In this document: piece after piece, positions 1-11,370 of the stretch
How positions within the stretch are numbered: the stretch's first letter is position 1
How the letters are laid out: every line of letters begins with the position of its first letter
Program-made: the position numbers and the translations under genes
Notes under the pieces: generated by a model
What the model saw: the letters and a program-made list of their open reading frames with translations, nothing else
What the model was told of the DNA's origin: nothing
The model's database searches: none
Assembly: GCF_040869045.1 (NCBI RefSeq)
Contig: NC_090319.1
Coordinates: 54,532,779-54,596,778 of the forward strand
Length of the DNA: 64,000 nt
Direction: 5' to 3'
Source: Eurosta solidaginis
Lineage: Eukaryota > Arthropoda > Insecta > Diptera > Tephritidae

Positions 1-1790
1 CCTTGATTTGCCATCACCTTGTATAGATTCACCTTGATTCGAAATATCAGATTTTCAAAAATTTTAAAAACTGTTCTAATAACTTTTTTAAAATGGCGCT
101 GGAATTCATCAGCCTTTTTTTTCTCTAAAATTAAAGAAAATAAATGTAAAAAGAGCTAAACAATTGACAAAATTTCTGCAACTTTTGTGTTTACAGTTGT
201 ATGCAATGCGAGGCAGCTCTGCTTGATCCCGAGATACTTGAGTGTTGTACACAAATTTGAACAAAATACCCCACAGTGCGGCAAAAAAGCAAGGATGTTA
301 GTAAATTGATTTGAGATTTTATAACTGACAGAGCATTTTGTGGATAAAGCTAATTAAGTAGCGGGTAATGAAATAAAAAAAAAAAAAACAGTATCAATCA
401 GATAAAAAGGCTTAAATTCAACCACGTTAGTAATATTGATGCTGTATGTGTAGTATAAATGGCGGTGACATAGTGGTTATATAATGCATATAGGGCATAG
501 CATACATGTACATAATAAAAATGAATAATATATACGCATACATACAACTACATACAAGGATAAGGATTGTATGATATGTCAAAAAATAAAATAATTTAAA
601 ATATAGCAGCTAATGTACCCTATATATTATGTTATTGAGGTACAAGTTTATAAGAAAAATTATTTAAAAAATCACTTAAAAATAATAAACATAAAAACAA
701 AAAAAAAATGAACAGAAAAGGTATGATATTCAACTAATTTATTTAAATTAATATAATTAAAGTATGAATGTGTTAGTATATAGAGCAGAGAAAACTATAT
801 GCATGTAAAAACGACTGTGTGGTAGTCGTATTATATAAGTCGCTGTCATTGTGTTAGTAATATACATAGAGTTACATAAACAAAAAAAAAAAAAAAACGA
901 ATAAATAAGCAACCAACCAACAAACATGTATTTCATGTAAAAAATGCAAAAAAAATTTAATATATAACAAAAAACAATTTAAGAAGATTTAATAATTAAA
1001 TATTTAACTGCAAAAACAAAAAAACTTAATTAAAAATACATATTTAAAACCAATACAAATAAACGTGAAGTACATTTGGCTTAGGCATTACGACGCATGC
1101 GCATGGCATGATGATTGTACGTGTTTATTGCTTACATACATACATACTGCACAAATGCGTAGTTATAGAAATTTTAAAGACTACATAAATAAATACATAT
1201 GTACATACTTGCATAGTATGTGTGTATAATGCTATAAACTTAATTTAATAAATTATATACATATAAACAAAAAATTATTATTTTACATATATATAAATTC
1301 GATAAAATAAACAAACAAAAAAATGGTATACACGTAAATGCTATAAATGTAAAGATTTGTTTTTTTTTTTTTGTGTCAATTTTTTCTTAAATATTTTTTC
1401 ATTTATTAAATATTTTTAAGTTATAATTTGTATATGATGTTTTTAGACGTAACAATTACTTATTAACATAACTACATAAATACATTAATTAATACATACA
1501 AATGTACATGTATTCAGCTGTAATACACAATACAATTAATTCATTAAAATGTACAATATAAAATACAAAAACAAAAAAAAAGTATTTATATTAAAATCTT
1601 CGCGGGTATGTGTATGAGGGTTAGTAATGTTCCGATACCACCTTGTACTCGATACCGGTACTCTTGTAAAAGGAGCGAGTAAAGTAATCGATACCAAAAT
1701 AGGTAAAGAGGGAAAGTAGATATCACTCCATTCACCAGTACCGAAGACTTCGGAAACCGTCCTCTCATCTCACTGTGAATCGTCGCCTAG
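1..1790. other. AT-rich intergenic DNA, no gene seen
   Basis: This stretch is very AT-rich, with many A and T homopolymers and short TACATA-type runs. No reading frame in it looks like a protein. It could be intergenic DNA or the long 3' end of a gene outside the window; nothing here decides between the two. Confidence 0.6.
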
Positions 1791-1999
1791 CCATCCATCA
1801 ATATGGCTTCTGCAAAATGCATAGCAGCACTAGCACCAAGCTTAACGCCATAAACACTCAAATAAGTTTCGCACTGAACCACTGACCTGTCAAAACCTTT
1901 TGACACAGTGAATCACCCTTGTCCTAAAAATGGATCTCAAATTATCTGAATGATCGGCAAGAGTCGATTCAATTTTGGAACACAACCTTACAAGCTTGG

Positions 2000-2331
2000 T
2001 AAGGCAAAGGAAACCCCTTTGGGATTCAAGGGGTTGTGTAGCGCAATACATAGCTTCTCCAACCCAATTGTCAACCTCACCTTCGAGCGGCGAATCCCGT
2101 TTCACTAACAGACAAGGCTCTGGCGACCCCAAGCTCCTCATGGAACTTGGGGGTGGGGAGGGAGGGATGGCCTGAAGGTTTAATGTGGCCATATAAATCG
2201 TTCCCGAGATGGTCGGGCCAGCACCTTAATGGTGCTGTGTTACCGGAGCGTATCGGATCTGTATCCGACAAAGGACCATCACATCGATAACACTCCCCAA
2301 AGCCTTCGGGGAGTAACTAATCGCTACAACA
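2000..2331 (+). mobile_element. SINE-like element with CAA tail, copy 1
   Basis: A non-coding repeat of about 330 bp ends in GCTACAACAACAA. It is flanked by the direct repeat acaagcttgg at 1990-1999 and 2332-2341, which I read as a target-site duplication. Related copies lie at 30731, 44743, 45800 and 51361. This copy lacks the 5' head seen in the longer copies. It sits inside the decayed LINE, so it is younger than that LINE. Confidence 0.8.
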
Positions 2332-2773
2332 ACAAGCTTGGAGAATAAAACAGGGGTCACTACAGGGCGGTGTCCTATCCCAGTTTCTGTTTTAATTTCT
2401 ACATAGAGCTGCCTTCTCCACCAGAAGGAGTTACCATCATGTCCTACGCCGACGATGGCATTATAATGGCAACGGTACGTCCACAATCCCGCAAGAAACG
2501 TATAAGCACTGTGTGCATAGATCAAGTCTTTCTGCACCAAACTGCGGTGTGGACTGAAGTGCATTCATGGCCGGAGCGTCCTCATGCACTTGTTGCAAAG
2601 AGTTATCCTCCGTTTGATTTCTTAGCTTGGGATGTAGCCGCTTTGGAGAAAACTTGGGGTACAGTATATCCAAGCCACCATTGCCAACAAAGGATCAACA
2701 CTTCCCAAATAAGATATAAGTATTACAATACGTAGTATGAATTGGAATAAGTTTTGAAAAATAAGACCCTACT

Positions 2774-3025
2774 TATAATTTTCTGAATTTTAATTGTAGT
2801 TTTCTGAACTTGAAATGCAATTTTCTGAACTTGAAATAAAAATTCTGAACTTGAATTGTAATTTTCTGAATTTAAATTGGAATTTCTGAACTTGAATTGT
2901 AATTTTCTGAACTTAAATTGGAATTTCTGAACTTGAATTGTAAATTTCTGAATTTAAATTGGAAATTCTGAGCTTGAATTGTAATTTTCTGAACTTAGTT
3001 GTAAATTTCTGAACTTAAACTGGAA
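2774..3025 (+). repeat. 21-bp minisatellite, about 12 units
   Basis: The unit is close to TTTCTGAACTTGAATTGTAA, repeated about twelve times with substitutions and one-base indels. It lies between two blocks of the decayed LINE, so it arose or was inserted within the dead element. Confidence 0.85.
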
Positions 3026-3260
3026 AAGGTGTAGAATAAACAGCTACCGACTGTCAGTCACCCAAAGATCTTAGGGGTATCGTTCGATAATACCCTCACC
3101 TTTAAGGCGCATGTCACCGAAATTGTATCTAAAGTACAAAGCTGCAACAAAATATCAAGTCGTTTGCCCGCAGAAGTTGGTGAAAAGATAAAGGAACGTA
3201 GCTAACCACGTACAAAGCAATTTGTCGGCAAGTCATATGCTAGCGTCACCAGACAGGAGA

Positions 3261-4322
3261 AGTCTACGATGAAATGAATATTCAGGTGTTCTCATCCCGT
3301 TGACGTTTTCCCTTATTCTGACAAGTTCGGCATGCATGATTTAGACGGTTGTCTATCATACAGAACTGCCTTTGAGTTCTACTACGATCGTAGTAGATTT
3401 TACTATACGTTTAGAAATATATTATAACTATATAAGCCGTTACTAGAATGGTTTAGACAAAAAAAATTAACGTAACTTTGTATTCCCTAACACAAAATAG
3501 ACCAAATTTTGCGGAAAACGAAGTTATTTCAAGAATTTGTACGAAAAACTAAGCAATCCAAATTTATTACTATTGAAATACATGTAAATACTGGTAAATA
3601 GAGCTGCCGAAATATTGAGGTTATGTTGTTGACATCACCTTTATTATTACATCATGGGTGACGTCAAAGCTAGTTGAGTATATTTATCACACAATAATTA
3701 AGCTGCATTGTCTTGAGATTGGAAAGGACGTGATTCCAAGCCACCCACCCAATTTCTGAGCATTTAAGGTGGTCAGTAGATATTTTTTTATTACGAACAG
3801 CGAGTCGCAGCTGTCAATATTTTTACAGTACTTATTGAAATCAGTACACAGACAACGGACAGATTTGTGCATTTCGAAATGCGATCTGCATGTCTCGATG
3901 ACAGAAAATGCCTTTTTACCATCCCTTTAAAAAGTTTTACTAAAAATAACACACCTAACATCTCTCTATGACTCTGTAACTGAGGAAACTGTATAATTTC
4001 AATCGGCTATAGTAGGGAGGAAGAATCCTGGAGGGGTCCCACCGTAAATCCCTTAATGTGAAAGGTGGAAAATTGCCTTTGAACCGATTCTGATAACGTG
4101 TGTTCCATATTATGGAAGCAATATTGGCCTCACCGAAGATATAAAGAGAGTTTTAGTAATGTATGGATCATTGAATTCTTAAGACCAACGTTTGACGAAC
4201 GCAAAAGTTCCTTTGGCTCTGTTCACGCAACATTATATATGCAGTTTAAAGTCAAGTTTTAAGGTGCATTGTAACGCCAGTCTACGAAGCTGATGACTTA
4301 ATGGTATAATAATCAAGCCTAT
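3261..4322. other. Non-coding DNA, nothing recognised
   Basis: No convincing gene, repeat family or RNA was recognised here. Short frames such as the one at 3687-3872 look like chance. Confidence 0.5.
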
Positions 4323-4490
4323 TGTAGCGAATTTAGGGAAATTCCGCTTATTTGCAACCCTCTGCTTACGTTGGTATCGCTAAACTGTTGAATCAAACAC
4401 TCCAATATTCTGTATTACAAAATGGTCTTTATTAGACTACTTTGAGAGTACTTTGCAATTAAACTTCCCTTCGCAACTGATAGCGTGTGT
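4323..4490 (-). mobile_element. LTR fragment, same family as the solo LTR at 28957
   Basis: Read on the minus strand, this piece contains ACACGCTAT, then AATAAAGACCATTTT (poly-A signal region), then AATAAGCGGAATTTCC, and ends in CGCTACA. The LTR at 28957-29472 shows the same order of blocks. Similarity stops near 4490, so only the 3' third or so remains. No internal retroviral frame is attached. Confidence 0.7.
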
Positions 4491-6628
4491 CAGGGTGGGT
4501 GTTCCCCACGTTGAGCAGCGCTACAAAATTTTGTAGATTCCTGTTAAACAGGACTCCTTGTCCCGATCTGGAATCTAAAAGAAAAAGAAATGTATTAAAT
4601 TATGTTTAGAAGGGCAAAATCAAAACAAATTCTACTTACCCAAACGCAGCCAACTACACGCAGTTTGTTAAAATGTCAAATAAAAGAAAATGACAAATAG
4701 AGCTTTCGATCCAAAAGGGTGTTACCATATTGAAAGGTTGGGTTTGGAGAGTTCGATGGGAGAAGGGTGACAGATGTATCACGCTATGCGCGCTTATATG
4801 ATGGGTCGGAAGGAATATAATAAGAAACGTTAGGTGAAACGTTCGGCTATGACACAAAAAAAAAAAATCTATAAAAGGAGCAGACAAGAAAAATAGCGGG
4901 AGATTGGAATTAAGATTGAGTTTGTGGCGGACGTGAATTTTGAACAAAAGTCCGAATGGTGTGTGGCGAAGAAATAGCCAAAAGTGCGCGCGCTAATTAG
5001 ATAGCAAGAAACAAAAATTTCATTTTCTTTGCAAATTCCGATAAAATATTACTCAAGCAAAATAATTAAAATATGCTCGAGCACGAGAAATACGCGTAAC
5101 AAAGAAAGCGATCACGCTAAACGGCCACCAAATAAAAAAGATATATATACATAACTTAATCATCAGTGATCAACTCCTGTCGGTGGGGCAACAACCGACA
5201 AGTGAGGAGGCGAGCGTAAGGGAAGTGGAATACCCTGAATCACACGGTAAGAGTCTGGCGTTATTAGCGAAGGAGCTGCAACAAACGAGTGAGGAGGCGA
5301 GCGTAAGGGAAGTGGAATATCCTGAAAACTGAACATATACGGTAACAAAATACATTTCAAAAGTTTGCTGGCGAGCACAACCAAAAGTATTGGGCCTACG
5401 CGAGTCCGCACACACACACCCTAAAAATCGGATACGTAAGTTCGTCTGATATACCAGTTTTTTTTGCGTCCACGAGAACGGGGTATACCTGTACCGCCTA
5501 TAAAAGCTCACCGTATTAGGAGTTTCCAACTTACCACAGCCTAGTCGAACACTATAATCCCGACAATCACGGCTGTCACACTCCGAATGTGTAAAGGAAA
5601 AATTATAAGGGCCGAATTGGGAATAGTTGGCAGTCAGATGCTGATATAGACCGATTTACTTGAAATATTTAACGTTTAGATTCCATGTAATTTAGCATTA
5701 GTGGTGTAAATTTTTTTGTTAATTTTTGAGATTGTGAAAATTTTGTATTATTGCACAGTGGTGTAACTCCTCCAAAATTTGTTAGTAGCGAGGGTTAGTA
5801 ACGACAAGTGAGCTGAAAAATACATATATACATTATCAGCTTACAGAAACTGTGGCCTTCTTAAGAGAGCTCTTTTAGGTAGGGAGTCAGATTCTTTTCG
5901 GGCGCATTGCCTCAGAAAAACCCCGTTATTTACCCCTTTTGGCGGTGGTGCATCGCAATTGAAATCGTTTTAACGACATATATGTTTGTATGAGTGTAAC
6001 CCAAAACTTATGTTTCTAAATAAACTTTTATATTATTTTATAATGTGAAAATCCGAAATGCACAGGATGAGCTAAGTTTTTAATACGGGGGAGGGGAAGA
6101 TGATCAAAGGGACGTAGGTATTCGGATGGTTGGAGCAGAAGCTGAAGGGAACTGCATGTAAGTATAAACGGAAAAGGAGCGGTTCAAGGAAGGGAGGGCA
6201 TCCTGTGGGAGAAACTCATGCCAACAACCGTTAAGAACGACCCAGAATATGCACCCTTCTCAAGGCGGCAAGGTTAAGATTCGTGACCCGAAGTTCTGAG
6301 CTAGCCAGGGTAACCGTCTTGAGAACCAACCAAGGGTGGGTACACATATGCATTCGCGTATGTGTACGTGACACGTGCTTAAACCAAACTGATTACTGAC
6401 TACTCAGCTTTCGCTGCTTTATACTCTCTGTTGCCTCGTTCACCCATTTCTCTTAAGGTCTAGTAACTTCGCGAACTTCATGCCTGGTTACCAGCCATAT
6501 ATGTACATGTATATTTGTAGTTTTAGTCTCTCGCATAGCCATATGCGTTTGTATATGTGAGTACTACTTCGGATGATGGTGAGTATCTCTCTGCTACCTT
6601 GTATGTACATGTGTAAATGATGATTAAT
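4491..6628. other. Non-coding DNA with a short direct duplication and a possible LTR promoter
   Basis: A block beginning GTGAGGAGGCGAGCGTAAGG occurs at about 5202 and again about 87 bp downstream, the second copy slightly diverged. A TATA-like cctataaaagctc near 5490, followed by a GC-richer stretch, resembles an insect LTR promoter, but I found no matching partner. The rest shows no gene. Confidence 0.4.
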
Positions 6629-8159
6629 CACCCCTATTCTGAATTTCGACTTGGATTGGAATTTTTTCGATTTGGCAACTTTAGTATTCTGTGTTCCAAT
6701 CTGTTTCGATCCAACTTCGAATCGTTCGATTTTGTGTATTCTGCATCATTGTGAATGATAACTAAGCGTGATATCTAATCTGTCAAATGCCTGACAGGAT
6801 GTTCAATATGGCTACTTTTTAGCATTTTGACAGGGTTTTCAGTGTGACGGCGCCTATCTTAAGCGGGTGATAGAAAGAGATACAGAATGAGACAGCGATA
6901 GTCAAATACAAATCAGGTGATCCAATCACTTTGGAATTTTGACGTCTATGCAGAGATATCCCACTTAGTTATCATTCACAATGTTCTGCATTTCGATCGT
7001 AGTTCCGTTTTTCTAAGTTGCAAATTTGTTGGCGGAAAAATATTTTCTTTTTATTTTTTATTAATTTATAACAGAATTTTAACAAAAATGTAAATAAAAC
7101 TTGTTGAGAAACGTAAAAGGCTTGATGGTGATTGTTTTTTATGTTTCCAACACAAGTGCAGTAAGAGACCTTGGCTAATTTAATGGCAACAAAGCGGGAT
7201 ATGATGACTCCTGGGAAGCCAGCCTTCGCATAAAATGCTTGCTTCGCTTGTATTTTCTCTTCACTTTGTTCAAATGTTATCCACTGAGGGCATAATTTTG
7301 GTTGCATTACATCCAGAAACGTAGACAGTGACTTTGACACTGTTAACTTTCCCATTCCTACATTATAATCCGCCTGCTGGTAACCATGCTGCAAAAATTC
7401 TCGAAAGTCGAAAGTTTTTTTTGAACCTAAATAAGAAAATAAGTCATTAAACTTTACCACTTTTAAGTTCAATTTCTTACAATTCGTCACTCATCTCAAG
7501 TGGATTACACAAATCTCGCAATATTTGCCTTTCCATTCTCGCCTGGCCATTTCGTATGCGTTGCTTTCCAACTCCACAAATAATCCCGCGGCTATTGATT
7601 CCATTATAATAGACAGCTATAATTTGTTTCTGTTCGTTGAGTCCAGTTATATGCCAAAGCAAGCTGCCGGAGTAGAGGAAGGTGAAGCGAAAACCTAAAC
7701 CTTGCGGAAAGAATAATTAAATCTTTATAAAGTATTTTAGGCCAGTGCAATGAAATTAGCATCCATAAAATTCAGAAAATGTCAACTATATTCGTGCAGG
7801 AATCCGTTTTAACAAAACTTGGTGGACACGGCAGGGAATTGGCCAAAAGAACGACAAAAACACACTTACAGTTATGAAAGCACTTCACTCAAAAAAATAT
7901 AACACTGCGGCAATATATTCTATTGCTTTTTTTGTACAAAATGGCGTGGATAATAAAATATAAACGTTCTTCAGCGTTTTTTACAAATTGTCTTTAATTT
8001 ATTTTGTTCCCATGTTCACACATTCCGTACAAACAACTGATTTCGAAAAATCATTTGCTCTTCCTGTTCTCGTTACAATTCCGTCGTAATGCAGAATACC
8101 CAACTTCGATTAAAGCGGAGCGTAGAACGGGAACGTAATCGAAATGCAGAATAGGGGTG
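6629..8159 (-). mobile_element. PIF/Harbinger DNA transposon, decayed
   Basis: The element has terminal inverted repeats: the left end reads CACCCCTATTCTGAATTTCG and the reverse complement of the right end reads CACCCCTATTCTGCATTTCG. A 3-bp direct repeat AAT flanks it (6626-6628 and 8160-8162), in line with the 3-bp duplications of PIF/Harbinger elements. The total is 1531 bp. It carries the remains of a Harbinger transposase on the minus strand. The frame is broken and internal sequence is missing, so the copy cannot be autonomous. Confidence 0.85.
6972..7662 (-). pseudogene. Harbinger (HARBI1-like) transposase pseudogene
   Basis: Two overlapping minus-strand frames make up the remnant. The upstream frame (7662-7477) contains ERQILRDLCNPLEMSDE, typical of the N-terminal part of HARBI1-like transposases. 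The downstream frame (7490-6972) contains CPQWITFEQSEEKIQAKQAFY followed by GFPGVI, the block that normally precedes the first catalytic Asp region (GCVDGTH in the family). Here GFPGVI runs into ISRFVAIK, so the expected GCVDGTH is altered, and the rest of the DDE domain is absent. A frame change and an internal loss separate the two parts. The transposase normally acts at the element ends through a DDE nuclease; this one cannot. The family call rests on motif recognition. Confidence 0.75.
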
Positions 8160-8389
8160 AATGTGTTGATGTAGCTTGCTTTAAAGTTGTTTTGCCTTTC
8201 TTTAATAACCTTAGGGATGTGAGTAACAATTAGTGATGCTAATATTCGTCACAATATACTCGTGGGATTGAAACACATGAACTTGCACTTCCGCAGGTGT
8301 AGTGATATTACATTTATGTTACAACATTCAAATAGGCTTGAAGACTTGATTTGTCCTCTTGTGAGCGGAGAAATTTATCAAAAGCTTTA

Positions 8390-8821
8390 CTAAAATCTGT
8401 ATAAAAGACATCGATTTCGCAACATATTGGCAATTTCATTGTCTTCATTAAGCTGCCGGGCAACGCACAAAATTTGCTTGATGGTTACCATAGCAACGGG
8501 TAGTTGTGTGCGTATCGGGTGATTGTCGCTTGCCCGGCCACCACACAAGCAGAAAGCACCAAGCGCCATTTGTATTGAAAATTCGTAGCATGCGGACGTA
8601 AACATGTCATCGGATGACGATTTTTTATTGCTTGTAACTGCAGTTGTTTTGGCGGAAAAAAAGAAAGAAAATAAAAATTGTGGATGAAAAATATCATATT
8701 GCTTATTTTTTTCATCACGGTTGGAATATGCTTCACACTTTATATACCACAATGCTGGTAAGCATTCGTAGGTCTCAATAAACCGCAACGTAAAATCTTG
8801 TTCTTCCGCGAAGTTGCTCAT
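8390..8821 (-). pseudogene. MADF-domain protein relic, left arm
   Basis: The frame from the ATG at 8821 begins MSNFAEEQDFTLRFIETYE and continues with CLPALWYIKCEAYSNRDEKN, close to the MADF pattern (FIExY..xPxLW.vK..xYxNRdxk). MADF is a Myb/SANT-like DNA-binding fold common in insect regulators and in transposon accessory proteins. After the domain start the frame passes through low-quality sequence and ends at 8390 without the usual remainder of the domain, so it is probably broken or an isolated first exon. The right arm holds a matching start in the opposite direction. Confidence 0.6.
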
Positions 8822-9244
8822 TGCACGTTCTCCCAAAACTAACACATTAATGCTTGTCAACCACGTCGCCACGATCAAATAGACCAACTGTCAAGCGAAA
8901 AAATCTAAAAATTTTGATTTTCATCAACGCGAAGCCGACAACAAATACGTGTGAGCACGATATCGCCCGATACGCACACAACTTCCCGTTGCTATGGTAA
9001 CCATCAAGCAAATTTGTGCGTTGCGTGGCAGCTTTAGAGCCTTCCGCGATTTACAACCAGATTGACTGAATTTTGTGTGTGTTAGTGCAGTCGGGTGGCT
9101 TCGTGACACACGTATTTGTTGTCGGATACACGTTGATGAAAATCAAAAATTTTTGATTTTTTCATTTGACGCTAGCTTATTTGATAGTCGCGGGGTGTGA
9201 TTGACAAAACGCAGTGTTGTATTTAGTTTGTGTCGACATTCAAA

Positions 9245-9480
9245 ATGAACAAGTGCGCGGAAGAACAGCAATTCATATTAAAATTTATTGAAAATTATCA
9301 ATGTTTAGCAGCTTTATGGAATGTAAAACTTTTATTATTATTTAATAAAATTTTTATTAATTTTTTTATTATTTAATAAAACTGCTGTAGTTGCAAGTAA
9401 AAAAGTCATCATCCGATGACGGCATATTCACGTCCGAACGCTACGGGTTCTCAATGCAAATGTTGATTGATGGCTTTTTA
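9245..9480 (+). pseudogene. MADF-domain protein relic, right arm
   Basis: From the ATG at 9245 the frame starts MNKCAEEQQFILKFIENYQ and continues CLAALWNVK, homologous to the left-arm relic. AT-rich inserted sequence (about 9325-9380) then ruins the domain. Later sequence (KTAVVASKK, then a frame slip) again parallels the left arm. This is a dead copy. Confidence 0.55.
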
Positions 9481-9600
9481 TTTGATAGTCACGGGGCAAG
9501 CGTCAAATACCCGACACGCACACATACAAAAATTCAGTCAATCTGGTTGTAAATCGCGGAAGGCTTTTACAACTTAGATCATAAAGCTTCATTATGGTTG

Positions 9601-10226
9601 GAAACCCCTTAAAATTTTTTTTCGAGTTGACGAAGGAATAAAACGACTTTGGATTAGACGAAATTCTATGCTTAATCTTTTTTTAATTTTCCGTATAACA
9701 TATTCTGTGTAGCATGTTGTACTTTTGGCGCAAAATGGAATATGCCGCATAGTCAATTCTTAATCCAGACAGTTTGAATTTCTTAAAATAGCGTGATATT
9801 TTTATTTTTAAGGTATTTGAGTTCTTTAGAGCTCCAAGCAGCTCTTGAAATATGTAGCTTTAGATATTGGTACATACTTGTGAAATATTTCATATAAAGC
9901 AATGTTAAAGTGGATGCAAATCATTTCAACATCCCTATCATAGGCGGGCTAATTAGCACAGACATATTCGCCTTCCTGAAAAGAAACCTTCGAGAGCAAA
10001 ACTGTTCGTTAGTTGCTCTATGCTGCGATAAATTGTGATAGTCCAAATATAATGCCAGAGCTGAACAAGCTCATTGCAGAACCCAATGCTTTGGCTCGGA
10101 AAATATTTTAATCGGTTCCGTTGAAGTGGTTAAGTGAAAACGATCTGGGATCCCTTGGAGCTTTCAATTGACGCAATATGGCAAAAATAAGGAAATATCG
10201 GGCTTTGCTTGACGTTCAAATACGTT
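9601..10226. other. Non-coding DNA, nothing recognised
   Basis: No gene or known repeat was recognised. Short fragments around 10000-10130 have slightly better codon character but no conserved motif. Confidence 0.4.
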
Positions 10227-10892
10227 CACTGAACCAAAAATCTTACGCTATATTAATAAAAATGATTTATTGATTGATTGTACATAGTCACAATTAACAT
10301 TTTATTGTCTGTTTTAAATATTTATTAAATATCTATATATGCATTTATTATTTTTAATAAACGATTATTAAAAAAGTTTATTAAACATTTCTGTGACGTA
10401 TTCTCTAGCTGTGTGTTGCTTGAAATAAGTTTTAATAAACTATTTATTGTCAGAATTAAATATTTATTGAAAACAATTAATATATTTATTGTTATCATAA
10501 ACAGCGTAAGTATAAGTAAGTGTTCCATTGTTACAACAACAATACAGTACAACAGTACATTATTATTGGCAATAAAATTAACACGCGGTAATGACGAACA
10601 ATAAGAATAATTCTTCAGTGAAAAGCGAACAAAGCAGCAGTAATCAAAAAAAGTGAAATAAAAGTGACAAATTAAATAAAAAAGGACGTGTGGCACTCGG
10701 GGACTGCCGCGGTAAAGCTATTGCATATTATCAACTTATGCAATTATAATATTTATGCAACATTTTGTTTTCTTTGATATTAATTAAAGTTTTGTCTTTG
10801 ATATTAATTCACTTTTATCACTCATTTTTAAGCGTGGTGACCGATAAGAAAACAAATTTTTTACTTTTATTGAATAAATGAGAAGTTAATAT
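10227..10892 (+). repeat. Left inverted arm of a putative large TIR element
   Basis: The sequence CACTGAACCAAAAA starts at 10227, and its reverse complement ends at 27652. Further in, both arms share a diverged block (GTACATAGTCACAATTAA here; GTACATTGTCCCAATTAA on the other arm read inverted). The rest of the arm is AT-rich with many TTTATTAAA-type words, as is the right arm. I could not find a convincing target duplication (TT on both sides at best). Confidence 0.5.
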
Positions 10893-10929
10893 TTAACTTT
10901 CACTTTAACTTTAACTTTGACTTTCACTT
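10893..10929 (+). repeat. Hexamer satellite (CTTTAA)n, leftmost segment
   Basis: These 37 bp consist of CTTTAA units and the variants CTTTGA and CTTTCA. Its last 13 bases, TTGACTTTCACTT, are repeated at 16779-16791, just beyond the LOA-like element. The LOA element was therefore inserted into this array. Confidence 0.85.
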
Positions 10930-11370
10930 GGCTGGCGCAAATCCTTGGGCTGAACCCTCCCAGAGGGTGCCGGCTGGTAATATGCACAACAGTTTCCCCT
11001 TCCAGGGGAGTGCTAGCTAAGTTTAGGAATTATCTCCATTTGTGCCCCAGCTCCTTAATAGCTTAGGCATATGGAAATGGTTTTTAAACGTGGCCTCAAG
11101 GTGGGAACTGGACCGCGCCCAGTTGAAAAGGTGGTCCACCCCTAATCCACGGTGTTATGCGATTCCGTGCCCATTGGATGGTTTGCAGTCAGGGGCATCC
11201 GACTGTATTCTTACGGAGCCTCCCGGATACCGGTCCACCTCCGGGAGTAACGGCGACTTGCTGCGGTATTGGGCTCTACCGCAGTCGACCGCATTGTTTC
11301 CCCTATCCCTTTAACTTCAGGCTGCCGAACGGTCTCACCTTAGTAGGCAGCTAAAGAACAAGATATTTTA

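Larger units (their letters stand above)
1795..3260 (+). mobile_element. Decayed jockey/CR1-group LINE relic, interrupted twice
   Basis: Three blocks align by eye, in order, with ORF2 of the LINEs at 38.6-42.6 kb and 51.7-55.8 kb. The first (about 1795-1989) matches the region beginning with the HGFRK motif. The second (2342-2480) carries the QGGVLS-type region and an SYADDG reverse-transcriptase core. The third (about 3035-3245) matches the segment starting at the PKILGV motif. Frameshifts and stops destroy the frame. The first gap is a SINE-like insertion with a target duplication; the second holds sequence I do not recognise plus a 21-bp minisatellite. This is an old, dead copy. Confidence 0.8.
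8385..9600. repeat. Large imperfect palindrome carrying two divergent MADF relics
   Basis: Several blocks occur twice in inverted orientation about a centre near 9030. One contains CGACAACAAATACGTGTG (about 8937 and 9104, inverted). Another contains GTTGCTATGGTAACCATCAAGC (given here by its position, about 8480 and 8990). A third is a block around 9040-9075 repeated inverted near 9520-9560. Each outer arm encodes the start of a MADF-domain protein reading outward. It looks like a head-to-head duplication of a DNA-transposon fragment, possibly a Harbinger-type element, since that class often encodes a separate DNA-binding protein. Confidence 0.7.

Noticed and set aside
8281..8400. Extension of the Harbinger element at 6629 to include the MADF relics
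   Set aside because: The inverted ends and AAT duplication close the element at 8159, so the MADF block is outside it, whatever its origin.
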